From JABJAG01 sp965222215 (lineage in GTDB: Bacteria > Pseudomonadota > Alphaproteobacteria > UBA6615), in assembly GCA_965222215.1 (NCBI GenBank), contig OZ244931.1, positions 1,550,001-1,614,000 on the forward strand: a stretch of 64,000 nucleotides of DNA, read 5' to 3'. A program made the translations under genes and the position numbers. Below, in pieces: positions 8,487-17,430 of the stretch (the stretch's first letter is position 1; each line of letters opens with the position of its first letter). Under the pieces are notes generated by a model. That model had not been told where the DNA came from and ran no database searches. It saw only the letters and a list, made by a program, of their open reading frames with translations.

Positions 8487-9778
8487 CCACGGCACTTATC
8501 GGTTTCGGCATCCTGCTGCTGCTCTGTTTTTTCGGGTTCCGGGTCGGGTTCGCGACATTCTTCGTCGGGCTGGTCGGGTTCGCGCTTCAGCGCGGGATCG
8601 AGCCCGCACTCTCCATGGCCGGCCAGCAGGTCATGGAAGACGCGATGTCGTACAACCTCAGCGTCATCCCGTTGTTCATCCTGATGGGCGTGTTCATCTA
8701 TCGCGCCGATATCTCGAAGGATCTCTACACGGCAGCCTATTCCGGCCTCGGGCGGTTCCGGGGCGGACTGGCGTTGTCCACCGTTGTCGCCTGCGCGGGT
8801 TTCTCGGCGGTGTCGGGTTCATCCGTCGCCACGGCGGCGACAATGACGCGCGTCGCCATGCCGCCGATGCGGAAATACAATTATCACGACAGCCTGTCGT
8901 CCGGGACGATCGCGGCGGGCGGTACGCTCGGCATCATGATTCCGCCTTCGGTGCCGCTGGTCATCTACGGCATCGTCGCCGAACAGGATATCGGCCAGCT
9001 GTTTATTGCGGGTGTCCTGCCGGGCATCTTGCTCGTGGCGCTGTTCATGGGCGCGGTCGCTGTAGTGGTTCGCCTCGACCCGAAGGCGGGGCCTGCGGGC
9101 GATCCGCTTCCCAAGGAAGAGGCGCGGCGCGCCCAGCGCGCGGTCTGGCCGGTGCTCGGGCTCTTCCTGCTGGTGCTGGGCGGAATCTATGGGAAGATCT
9201 TCACCCCGACCGAGGCGTCAGGCATCGGTGCTGTCGGCGCCGCGCTCATCGCGCTCGCACGTGGCCACCTGCGCACCTTCGGTGAGTGGCGGGCGTCGCT
9301 CGTGGAAGCGGCGCGGACGACCGCGACCTTGTTCATCGTCATCTTCGGCGCACTGGTTTTCGCCCAGTTCATAAACCTGTCGGGTCTGCCCTACGACCTT
9401 GTGGACATCGTCGACGACTTCGAGTTCACGGGTACCGAACTGGTCATCTTCGTCGCCTTCATCGCGATCCTGATGGGGATGATCTTCGAATCCATCGGTA
9501 TCCTGCTGTTGCTCGTGCCGGTATTCCTGCCGTCGCTGTTCGCGGCGAACGTCGACATGATCTGGTTCGGCATCATCGTCGTGCTGGTGACGGAGCTGGG
9601 ACTGATCACGCCGCCCATCGGCATGAACGTGTTCGTCGTGCGCTCCGTCCTGCCTGATATCAGCCTCGGGCACATATTTCGCGGTGTGACATCCTTCATC
9701 GTCGCGGATTTGATTGCGCTTGTGCTTGTGTTCATGATTCCGGCCATCGCGACCTTCCTGCCGATGCTGATGCAATGA
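8483..9778 (+). CDS. TRAP transporter large permease (DctM family)
   Basis: The 431-residue membrane channel subunit with about 12 hydrophobic segments. Family landmarks are VIPLFILMGVF, the FSAVSGSSVATAATMTRVAMP loop, GTLGIMIPPSVPLVIYG and, near the end, ELGLITPPIGMNVFVV. It drives sodium-coupled uptake with DctP and DctQ. The start is TTG 8483, overlapping the dctQ stop; the length is usual for the family. The sulfatase gene follows after 28 bases in the same direction and is probably co-transcribed. Confidence 0.95.
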   Translation: MTTALIGFGILLLLCFFGFRVGFATFFVGLVGFALQRGIEPALSMAGQQVMEDAMSYNLSVIPLFILMGVFIYRADISKDLYTAAYSGLGRFRGGLALSTVVACAGFSAVSGSSVATAATMTRVAMPPMRKYNYHDSLSSGTIAAGGTLGIMIPPSVPLVIYGIVAEQDIGQLFIAGVLPGILLVALFMGAVAVVVRLDPKAGPAGDPLPKEEARRAQRAVWPVLGLFLLVLGGIYGKIFTPTEASGIGAVGAALIALARGHLRTFGEWRASLVEAARTTATLFIVIFGALVFAQFINLSGLPYDLVDIVDDFEFTGTELVIFVAFIAILMGMIFESIGILLLLVPVFLPSLFAANVDMIWFGIIVVLVTELGLITPPIGMNVFVVRSVLPDISLGHIFRGVTSFIVADLIALVLVFMIPAIATFLPMLMQ

Positions 9779-9806
9779 CCGGCGTTCCGCCCTTCGGAGA
9801 GTTTTT

Positions 9807-11441
9807 ATGGGTAAGTTGAAAAACGTGTTGTGGATCATGGCGGACCAGCTCCGCTGGGATTACCTGTCCTGCTACGGCCATCCGCACATGGACACGCCGC
9901 ACATGGACCGACTGGCGAAGATGGGCGTGCGGTTCAACCAGGCCTATGTCCAGTCGCCGATCTGCGGTCCGTCGCGGATGAGCTTCTACACGGGGCGCTA
10001 CGTGCGTTCCCACGGCGCGACGTGGAACGGCTTCCCGCTGCGCGTCGGCGAGCCGACCCTGGGTGACCATCTGCGCGAGATCGACGCCGAATGCGTGCTG
10101 GTCGGCAAGACCCACATGATCCCGGACATGGAAGGCATGAAGCGGCTCGGCATCGAGCCGGAATCCATCATCGGCATCCACACCGCCGAATGCGGCTTTA
10201 CCCCTTTCGAGCGCGACGACGGGATGCACCCGGAAGGCTATTACGACAAGAACCCGCCCTATGACGATTACCTGCGTGAGCAGGGGCTGGGCGGTGAAAA
10301 CCCCTGGGAGGAGTGGGCGAACTCGGCCGAGGACGAGGACGGCTCGCTGCTGTCGGGCTGGCTGCTCAAGCACTCGGACAAGCCGGCGCGGGTGCCGGAG
10401 GAACACTCCGAGACGCCCTACCTGACCGGGCGCGGCATCGAGTTCATCGAGCAGGCGGGCGACAAGCCGTGGCTTTGCCACCTGTCCTACATCAAGCCCC
10501 ACTGGCCCTATATCGTGCCGCCGCCCTACCACGACATGTACGGGCCCGAGCACATCATCCCGCCGGTCCGCTCCAACGCAGAGCGGATGACCGACCATCC
10601 GGTCTACAAGGCGTGGCAGAACCACCGGGTCTGCAAGGCATTCGCGCGCGACGAAGTCCGCGAGACGGTGATTCCTGCCTATATGGGCCTCATCAAGCAG
10701 CTCGACGACCAGCTTGGTCGCCTGTTCAAGTATCTCGAAGACACCGGCCGAATGGACGACACCATGATCGTGATGTCGTCGGACCATGGCGACTATCTCG
10801 GCGATCACTGGCTGGGTGAGAAGGACCTGTTCCACGACGCCTCGGCCCGCATCCCGCTGATTATCTACGATCCGCGCGAGGAAGCCGACGCCACACGCGG
10901 CACCGTCTGCGACGAGCTGGTCGAGGGTATTGATCTGGCGCCGACCTTCCTGGAACTGATGGGGGGCGAGGCCAAGCCGCACATCCTCGAGGGGCGCTCA
11001 CTGGTGCCGCTGCTCGAAGGCAAGTCGGTTGAGTGGCGAAAATACGCCATCTCCGAATATGACTATTCGACCCGCCAGTCGCGGCTCGAGCTGGGGCTCA
11101 ACGAGGCCGACGCGCGCCTCGTGATGATCTACGACGGCCGCTGGAAATACATCCACGCCGAGGGCTTCCGCCCGCTGCTGTTCGACCTGGAGAGCGATCC
11201 CGACGAACTGGTCGACCTGGGCGCCGATCCCGAGCACGACGAAACGCGCGCGCGCCTGCACGAGGCGCTCTTCGCCTGGGCGCGCCGGCACCACAGCCGG
11301 ATCACACGCACCCCGGAACAGATCGACAGGATGGCTGCCGGAGGCGAGCCGCCGGGCATCCTCATCGGCTTCTGGGACGAGGAAGAAATCCGCGAGTCAG
11401 GCCGCAAGAGCATCCACCCGCCGGTAAACCTCGACACCTGA
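9807..11441 (+). CDS. Sulfatase / phosphonate monoester hydrolase family enzyme
   Basis: 544 residues of the type I sulfatase/alkaline phosphatase superfamily. The metal-binding start is NVLWIMADQLRWDY. The signature PICGPSR places Cys about 53 for conversion to formylglycine, and GRY follows. C-terminal landmarks are MIVMSSDHGDYLGDHWLGEK and the EGIDLAPTFLELMGG block. The pattern resembles rhizobial phosphonate monoester hydrolase/arylsulfatase as I recall it, including a GLIKQLDDQLGRLFKYL segment. There is no signal peptide, so it is cytoplasmic. Its position right behind a TRAP operon suggests the imported compound, or a derivative, is a sulfate ester or phosphonate/phosphate ester. No sulfatase-modifying enzyme lies in the window. 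Confidence 0.9.
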   Translation: MGKLKNVLWIMADQLRWDYLSCYGHPHMDTPHMDRLAKMGVRFNQAYVQSPICGPSRMSFYTGRYVRSHGATWNGFPLRVGEPTLGDHLREIDAECVLVGKTHMIPDMEGMKRLGIEPESIIGIHTAECGFTPFERDDGMHPEGYYDKNPPYDDYLREQGLGGENPWEEWANSAEDEDGSLLSGWLLKHSDKPARVPEEHSETPYLTGRGIEFIEQAGDKPWLCHLSYIKPHWPYIVPPPYHDMYGPEHIIPPVRSNAERMTDHPVYKAWQNHRVCKAFARDEVRETVIPAYMGLIKQLDDQLGRLFKYLEDTGRMDDTMIVMSSDHGDYLGDHWLGEKDLFHDASARIPLIIYDPREEADATRGTVCDELVEGIDLAPTFLELMGGEAKPHILEGRSLVPLLEGKSVEWRKYAISEYDYSTRQSRLELGLNEADARLVMIYDGRWKYIHAEGFRPLLFDLESDPDELVDLGADPEHDETRARLHEALFAWARRHHSRITRTPEQIDRMAAGGEPPGILIGFWDEEEIRESGRKSIHPPVNLDT

Positions 11442-11477
11442 TCCGTGTGGTTGGACGTCGGTTCCGTCGCCAGAAGC

Positions 11478-12995
11478 TCAGCGCAACAGCCAGGACTTGG
11501 CGATGTCAGTTGTGTCCGGCAGGAGACTGAAGAGCATGCCGTCTTGCGCGACGGTAATGGGCCCGGAGAAGATCTCACGAGCATCGCCGAGGAATGCCGG
11601 TTCCAGGATGGAAAACGGTAACGGCGGAATGATGTGGTAGAGGACGAGATGGTCCGCGTCCGCATCGCTGGCGATACGGGCGGCCTGTTCCGGGAATGTG
11701 TGATAGCTCTGGATGTCGGTCACGACATGGCTGACGACCGATTGCCCGGTTTTCGCCGAGGCGCGCTTGATGGCGGAAAGCATTCTCGGCTGCATCGCCT
11801 CATGGACCAGAAGATCGACGCCCTCGGCATGATGTCGCATCGTGTCGGTCGGGATCGTGTCTCCGCTGATGACTGCCGACCTGCCGCGGTAATCGAACCG
11901 GAACGCCAGCGCAGGTTCCACCGGGTGATGATCGACCAGGAATGCCGTGACGGTCAGCCCTGAGTTCTCGAAGACGACCGTGCTGCCATCCTCTTCGAAT
12001 CCCTGGATGGTTTCTGCTCGCCCCCCGGCGCCCTTTCTCGGGGCGACGGCATCACCATGATGAGCATGCCTGAACCCCGCATCCAGGCTGAACGCCTGGT
12101 TGAACCCGTCCACAACCGTTTGAACGCCCTGCGGTCCCATGATGCGGAGCGGTTCGCTTCTTGCGGCGGTGGTCCACGCTTTGAGTAGCAGTTCCCCGAG
12201 CCCGGCGATGTGATCGGAATGCATGTGGGTCAGCAGCACCGCATCCGTTTCTCCAAGTGGTACTTTCATGAGCTCCAGGTTGAGGGTGCTACCCGGACCG
12301 GAATCGATAATGAACTGGTGGTCACCGGCGATGACGACGGTGCTGACGCCCGTTCTCTCAGGATCGGGCATCGGTGACCCGGTCCCTGCAAGTATGATGT
12401 GAAGTCCGTCCGAAAGATCGTCGATATCGCTGCGCGCCATCCGGTTTTCGACAAAGGTGTTGAACAGGGCAGTGCCGATGGCTGGCCGCATGTTCAGCGC
12501 GCCGGCAACCATGACGACAACAATCGCGACCGGAACAAGGAATTGCCAACTGAAGAGGATGCCTGTTTCCGGTGGGATCGTGCGGTCCTCTGAGGACCGG
12601 GAATACGAGAAGACTGCGAGCAGGAGAACCAGCAGGAAAAGCAGTTCCGCAGTGAGAATTCCGGTCGGCCAGGCCGAAAATTCGTCGACAAGGACGCTGA
12701 TCACGCGGCCGACGATGATGAGAAGCAGGAAAATGCTCGGAATCAGCAACAGACAGCGGAACCGCGAAAGCACCCCGACCAGGCAGAACCCGCCCATCCC
12801 GAGGAACAGGGCGCCGAAGCCGGATCGCAATGAGCTGGTGCCGGCGGGGCGCGCAGACACGGCAAGCAGGGCGGATGCGAGCAACTCGGGAAAGATCAGA
12901 ATCCCGATGCCGATCAGAAGAAAAATGAACCCGACCAACCCTGCGAGCATCCGGGTTACTGCGGTCGTCATACGGATTCCAATCAGCGACTTCAT
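11478..12995 (-). CDS. MBL-fold hydrolase with N-terminal five-helix membrane region
   Basis: About 505 residues. The first 170 or so contain five hydrophobic segments (AGLVGFIFLLIGIGILIFP and others) and resemble a DUF4345-like small membrane domain. The remainder is a ribonuclease Z-like metallo-beta-lactamase domain. Its features are LAGTGSP, the zinc motif THMHSDHIAGL, VISGDTIPTD and a late LYHIIPP His. The catalytic part probably faces one side of the inner membrane. I chose ATG 12995, which opens directly into the first helix; a TTG at 13058 or ATG at 12971 are alternatives. It sits tail to tail with the sulfatase gene. The substrate is unknown; arylsulfatase-like or tRNase Z-like chemistry is possible. 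Confidence 0.82.
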   Translation of the reverse strand: MKSLIGIRMTTAVTRMLAGLVGFIFLLIGIGILIFPELLASALLAVSARPAGTSSLRSGFGALFLGMGGFCLVGVLSRFRCLLLIPSIFLLLIIVGRVISVLVDEFSAWPTGILTAELLFLLVLLLAVFSYSRSSEDRTIPPETGILFSWQFLVPVAIVVVMVAGALNMRPAIGTALFNTFVENRMARSDIDDLSDGLHIILAGTGSPMPDPERTGVSTVVIAGDHQFIIDSGPGSTLNLELMKVPLGETDAVLLTHMHSDHIAGLGELLLKAWTTAARSEPLRIMGPQGVQTVVDGFNQAFSLDAGFRHAHHGDAVAPRKGAGGRAETIQGFEEDGSTVVFENSGLTVTAFLVDHHPVEPALAFRFDYRGRSAVISGDTIPTDTMRHHAEGVDLLVHEAMQPRMLSAIKRASAKTGQSVVSHVVTDIQSYHTFPEQAARIASDADADHLVLYHIIPPLPFSILEPAFLGDAREIFSGPITVAQDGMLFSLLPDTTDIAKSWLLR

Positions 12996-13110
12996 CTGGC
13001 TAGAACGTCTTTCGGCTTGCGGGGGTGATCTTCGTTTCAGCGATTCCGACGTCGGCAAGGCTGTCGGTTGGTACGAAACGACTGGACGCGACCGCGTATG
13101 CCTCTGCCCG

Positions 13111-13581
13111 CTAGTACGGCACTTTGTCTTCGGACACGGCCCAGGCGTTGAAGGCGCGGATCGATTCCTCGTGGAGCATCTGCTCTGTCGGGATCGAGCG
13201 CTTTGCGATGGGCAACGGAATCTCGTCGTAGAGGAACGCGTCGTCGAAATTGATTTCGGCGGCGTCGGCCTTGGTGTTGCCGTAGAAGATGCGGTCGAGG
13301 CGCGCCCAGTAGATCGCGCTCAGGCACATGGGGCAGGGCTCGCAGCTCGTGTAGACCTCGCAGCCCTGCAGGTTGAAGGTGCCGAGCTTTTCGCAGGCAT
13401 CGCGGATCGCGACGACCTCGGCATGGGCCGTCGGGTCGTTGCTGCTGGTGACGAGGTTCGTGCCGCGCCCGACGATCTCGCCGTCGCGCACGATCACCGC
13501 GCCGAACGGGCCGCCTGTGCCGTCTGCTACGTTCTTTTCGGCCAGCGTGATGGCCGCGCGCATGAAGTCTTTCCGGTCCAT
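13111..13581 (-). CDS. guaD: Guanine deaminase, cytidine-deaminase fold
   Basis: 156 residues of the nucleoside/tRNA deaminase superfamily. The zinc-site motifs are HAEVVAIRDAC and CEPCPMCLSAIYWAR. The GGPFGAVIVRDGEIVGRG segment and the C-terminal part rich in F/Y resemble Bacillus-type guanine deaminase, which turns guanine into xanthine. The ATG at 13581 has a good ribosome site (GGGGAAGGA). A longer frame running to 14145 lies antisense to xdhA and is not coding. Divergence from xdhAB, whose product oxidises xanthine to urate, supports the purine role. Confidence 0.88.
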   Translation of the reverse strand: MDRKDFMRAAITLAEKNVADGTGGPFGAVIVRDGEIVGRGTNLVTSSNDPTAHAEVVAIRDACEKLGTFNLQGCEVYTSCEPCPMCLSAIYWARLDRIFYGNTKADAAEINFDDAFLYDEIPLPIAKRSIPTEQMLHEESIRAFNAWAVSEDKVPY

Positions 13582-13714
13582 GATGTCCTTCCCCGGTTGC
13601 CGCGGAATCCTAGCATGGCGCGTGGCTCGCGAAACGGCATGTTTCAGCCTCTCGCCAACGCGGCCCCGACCGTTATAGGCTAAGTCGTTTGCACAAAGCG
13701 CGGCGGGACGAAAC

Positions 13715-15115
13715 GTGGCGATCAGCTTCACGCTCAACGGGGAAGAACGGCAGGAATCGGCGGTATCGCCGACGAAAACCGTTCTCGAATACCTGCGCGA
13801 GAACGCGGCGCTGACAGGCACCAAGGAGGGCTGCGCGGAAGGCGACTGCGGCGCGTGCACCGTCGTGATTGTGCGCCCCGGCACGCGGGAACGCGTCGCT
13901 GTGAACTCCTGCCTGCTGACCCTTGGCCAGATCGACGGGGCGGAGGTCGTGACCGTCGAAGGGCTGGCTGATCGCGACGGGGAACTGGAGGCGGTCCAGC
14001 AGGCGATCGTCGAGACCGACGGCACCCAGTGCGGCTTCTGTACGCCCGGCTTCGTGATGGCATTGCACGCCCTGCGGCACACCGGCGAGACGGTGACCGA
14101 GGAAGTCGTCCACGACGCGCTCGCCGGAAACCTTTGCCGCTGCACCGGGTATCGCTCGATTGTCGACGCCGCGAGGGCAGCGTGCGCGAAAACGGCGAAC
14201 GCCGATCCGAAACTGCCCGCTGCCGGGCCTCAGCCGTCACAGGAGCTCGACGGGCAATTGTTCCTGTCGCCCCGCTCGCTCGATGAACTTGTCACGGCCC
14301 GCGCAGCCCACCCCGATGCGCCGCTATTGTCGGGTGGCACGGACCTCGGCCTGTCCTTCAGCAAGGAGCGCAAGCGGTTCCCGGTCACGATCTTCACCCA
14401 GAACATCGCCGAGCTGCGCCGGATCGAAGACACCGAAGACACGCTGACCCTTGGTGCGGCGGCGACCTACACCGAGGCGCTGCCCCATATCGAGGCGGCG
14501 TGGCCTTCTTTCGCCACGCTGGTGCGGCGCATTGGCTCGCGCCAGATCCGCAATGTCGGCACCATCGGCGGTAATATCGGCAACGCATCGCCCATCGGCG
14601 ACACACCACCCTGCCTGATCGCGCTGGATGCGACGCTTGCGCTGCACGGGCTCGGCGGTGGACGCGAAATCGCGCTGGAGGACTATTTCCTCGACTACCG
14701 TAAGACCGATCTCGGCGCGGACGAGGTTATTGAATCCATCCGCGTGCCGAAGCTGTCGGACGGGCAGGTGTTCCGGGTCTACAAGATTTCCAAGCGCTAC
14801 GATCAGGACATCTCCGCCGTCGTCGGCGCATTCCGGCTGACCATCGAAGACGACGTTGTGACGGATGCGAGGATCGCCTTCGGTGGCATGGCGGCGACGC
14901 CGAAGCGTGCGCCGACCTGTGAGGCGGAACTGATCGGCAAGGCATGGACCGAGGAAACGGCTGTTGCCGCAGGCGCGAAGGCGGCGGAAGATTTCGCACC
15001 CATCGACGACCATCGCGCCACGGCGGCCTATCGCCTGCGGGTGGCGTCCAACCTGTTCCTGCGCCTGTATCGCGACCTGTCGGGTGTGGGCGACATCGAA
15101 GTGGTGAACCTGTGA
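13715..15115 (+). CDS. xdhA: Xanthine dehydrogenase, iron-sulfur/FAD subunit
   Basis: 466 residues. Two [2Fe-2S] domains come first: CAEGDCGACTVV near residue 43, then CGFCTPGFVMALHAL near 107 and NLCRCTGY near 142. The FAD-binding domain follows (FLSPRSLDELV, LLSGGTDLGL, GTIGGNIGNASPIGD), then the C-terminal flavoprotein domain. It passes electrons from the Mo site to NAD. The start is GTG 13715. It overlaps the GTG start of xdhB by 4 bases. The divergent guaD gene supplies xanthine. Confidence 0.96.
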   Translation: MAISFTLNGEERQESAVSPTKTVLEYLRENAALTGTKEGCAEGDCGACTVVIVRPGTRERVAVNSCLLTLGQIDGAEVVTVEGLADRDGELEAVQQAIVETDGTQCGFCTPGFVMALHALRHTGETVTEEVVHDALAGNLCRCTGYRSIVDAARAACAKTANADPKLPAAGPQPSQELDGQLFLSPRSLDELVTARAAHPDAPLLSGGTDLGLSFSKERKRFPVTIFTQNIAELRRIEDTEDTLTLGAAATYTEALPHIEAAWPSFATLVRRIGSRQIRNVGTIGGNIGNASPIGDTPPCLIALDATLALHGLGGGREIALEDYFLDYRKTDLGADEVIESIRVPKLSDGQVFRVYKISKRYDQDISAVVGAFRLTIEDDVVTDARIAFGGMAATPKRAPTCEAELIGKAWTEETAVAAGAKAAEDFAPIDDHRATAAYRLRVASNLFLRLYRDLSGVGDIEVVNL

Positions 15116-17430
15116 GCGTGGCCGAAGACATTGTCGGGGCGGTCCACACGAAGGTCCGTCACGACAGCGCGCGCGGCCATGTGACGGGCAGTGCGCGTTA
15201 CATCGACGATATGCCGATCCTTCCCGGCACGCTCGAGATTTTCCTCGTGACGTCGCCCCATCCGCATGCGCGGATCGTCTCGGTCGATGTCGCGGCGGCG
15301 CGGGCGTCGGACGGTGTCCATGCGGTCCTGACTGCTGGCGATATCCCCGGCCACAACGATATCGGACCCGTGTTCGAGAACGAACCCGTGCTGGCCGACG
15401 GCATCGCGGACTATGCGGGCGCGCCGGTTGTCGCCGTCGCGGCGGAGACATTCGACCAGGCGCGCGATGCGGCCGGGTTGGTCGAGATCGAGTACGAGGA
15501 ACTCGAACCGGTACTGTCCATCGAGGACGCGCTGGAGAAGGAGCAGTACACCTATCCGCCCCAGATCATGTCCATCGGCGACCCCGAGGGTGCGATCGCG
15601 GGTGCCGCCTACCGCATAGAAGGGGAGGTGCGCTGCGGCGGGCAGGACCATTTCTATCTGGAGAGCAACGTCGCGCTCGCGGTACCGCGGGACGATGGTG
15701 ACCTGGACGTCTACAGCTCGACCCAGCATCCGAGCGAGGTCCAGCACGGCGTCGCCCACACGCTGGGCGTGCCGACCAATGCGGTGACTGTCGAGGTTCG
15801 GCGCATGGGCGGCGGGTTCGGCGGTAAGGAAAGCCAGCCGACGATCATCGGCGCCATCGCGGCGCTCGCGGCAAAGGTGACCGCCCGCCCGGCGAAGCTG
15901 CGCCTGCGCCGCGACGACGACATGATCGTGACCGGCAAGCGCCACGACTTCCTGTTCCGCTATACCGCCGGCTTCGACAACGCGGGACGCATCGAGGGGC
16001 TGGATATCCTGATGGGGATGCGCTCGGGCAACGTCGCGGACCTGAGCCCCGGCGTGCTCGCCCGCGCCTTGTGTCATGCCGACAACTGCTACTACGTGCC
16101 GAACGCGATCTTCCGGGGCTATCCCTGCAAGACCAACACGGTGTCCAACACCGCCTTTCGCGGGTTCGGCGGCCCCCAGGGCATGCTGGTGAGCGAGGCG
16201 ATCATCGAGCATATCGCCCGGGAGACCGGCCGCACGCTCGATGAGGTCCGGGCCGTGAACTACTACGGCACCGACGAGCGCAACGTGACGCCCTACCAGC
16301 AGACGGTGAAGGACAACATCATCGTGCCGCTGGTCGATGAACTGCGGCAGCGGTCGGATTTCGCCGCGCGTTCGGCGGCCGTCGACGAATTCAACGCGGC
16401 GAACGAAACCCTGAAGAAGGGTATTGCCCTGATGCCGGTGAAATTCGGCATCTCGTTCAACACGCCGAAGCTCAATCAGGCCGGCGCGCTGGTGCATGTC
16501 TATACCGACGGCAGCGTGCACCTGAACCACGGCGGCACCGAGATGGGGCAGGGCCTGTTCACCAAGGTCGCACAGGTGGTCGCCTCGACGTTCCAGATCG
16601 ACCTCGACAACATCAAGATTTCTGCGACGCGCACCGACAAGGTGCCGAATACTTCGGCAACGGCGGCCTCGTCGGGCTCCGACCTGAACGGCATGGCGGC
16701 GCTGAACGCGGCGGAGACGATCAAGGGTCGGATGACCGACGTGGCGGCGGCGCATTTCGGGGTCGACCGGGACGCCATCGAGTACCGGGCGAACCGGGTC
16801 TATGCGGGCAACGAGAGCGTGTCGTTCTCCGAGCTTGCGCAGATGACCTACGACGCGCGCGAATCCCTGTCGGCGGCGGGCTACTACTCGACACCGGGCC
16901 TGCACTGGGACGCGGCGAAACTGGTCGGCAACCCCTTCTACTACTTCACCTATGGGGCGGCGATTGCCGAAGTGGTGATTGACACGCTGACCGGCGAGAG
17001 CCGGGTGCTGCGCGCAGACCTGCTGCAGGACTGTGGCGACTCCCTCAATCCCGCCATCGACCTCGGCCAGATCGAGGGGGCCTTCGTACAAGGGCAGGGC
17101 TGGCTGACGTCCGAGGAACTTGTCTGGAACGACCGTGGCCAGCTCATGACCCACGGCCCCTCGACCTACAAAATCCCCGGCAGCCGTGACGTGCCGCCGG
17201 AATTCAGCGTGCACATCCTGGAAGACGCGCCCAACCCGATGCCGACCGTGTTCCGCTCCAAGGCCGTGGGCGAGCCGCCGCTGATGCTGGCGATCTCCGT
17301 CTGGCTTGCGATCCGCGATGCGGTCTCGCGGGTCGGCGGCCATCGCCACCTGGTGAAACTCGACGCGCCGGCGACGCCGGAAGCGATTTTGATGGCCGTG
17401 GACGACATTCGGGCGCGCGATGCGGATTGA
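15112..17430 (+). CDS. xdhB: Xanthine dehydrogenase, molybdopterin-binding subunit
   Basis: 772 residues, the normal length of the XdhB subunit, which hydroxylates hypoxanthine and xanthine at the Mo cofactor. Signature parts are GSARYIDDMP near the start, MGGGFGGKESQ near residue 230, FRGFGGPQGM near 348, GTEMGQGLFTK near 475, and VGEPPLMLAISVW near 720 with the catalytic Glu. The start is GTG 15112, giving the GTGA overlap with the xdhA stop. The open frame continues further upstream, but those residues are antisense-like shadow within xdhA. The maturation chaperone gene xdhC is not adjacent. Confidence 0.97.
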   Translation: MSVAEDIVGAVHTKVRHDSARGHVTGSARYIDDMPILPGTLEIFLVTSPHPHARIVSVDVAAARASDGVHAVLTAGDIPGHNDIGPVFENEPVLADGIADYAGAPVVAVAAETFDQARDAAGLVEIEYEELEPVLSIEDALEKEQYTYPPQIMSIGDPEGAIAGAAYRIEGEVRCGGQDHFYLESNVALAVPRDDGDLDVYSSTQHPSEVQHGVAHTLGVPTNAVTVEVRRMGGGFGGKESQPTIIGAIAALAAKVTARPAKLRLRRDDDMIVTGKRHDFLFRYTAGFDNAGRIEGLDILMGMRSGNVADLSPGVLARALCHADNCYYVPNAIFRGYPCKTNTVSNTAFRGFGGPQGMLVSEAIIEHIARETGRTLDEVRAVNYYGTDERNVTPYQQTVKDNIIVPLVDELRQRSDFAARSAAVDEFNAANETLKKGIALMPVKFGISFNTPKLNQAGALVHVYTDGSVHLNHGGTEMGQGLFTKVAQVVASTFQIDLDNIKISATRTDKVPNTSATAASSGSDLNGMAALNAAETIKGRMTDVAAAHFGVDRDAIEYRANRVYAGNESVSFSELAQMTYDARESLSAAGYYSTPGLHWDAAKLVGNPFYYFTYGAAIAEVVIDTLTGESRVLRADLLQDCGDSLNPAIDLGQIEGAFVQGQGWLTSEELVWNDRGQLMTHGPSTYKIPGSRDVPPEFSVHILEDAPNPMPTVFRSKAVGEPPLMLAISVWLAIRDAVSRVGGHRHLVKLDAPATPEAILMAVDDIRARDAD

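Noticed and set aside
13582..14145. Long N-terminal extension of the guanine deaminase frame
   Set aside because: It overlaps the start of xdhA antisense and adds residues with no family match; ATG 13581 has a good ribosome site.
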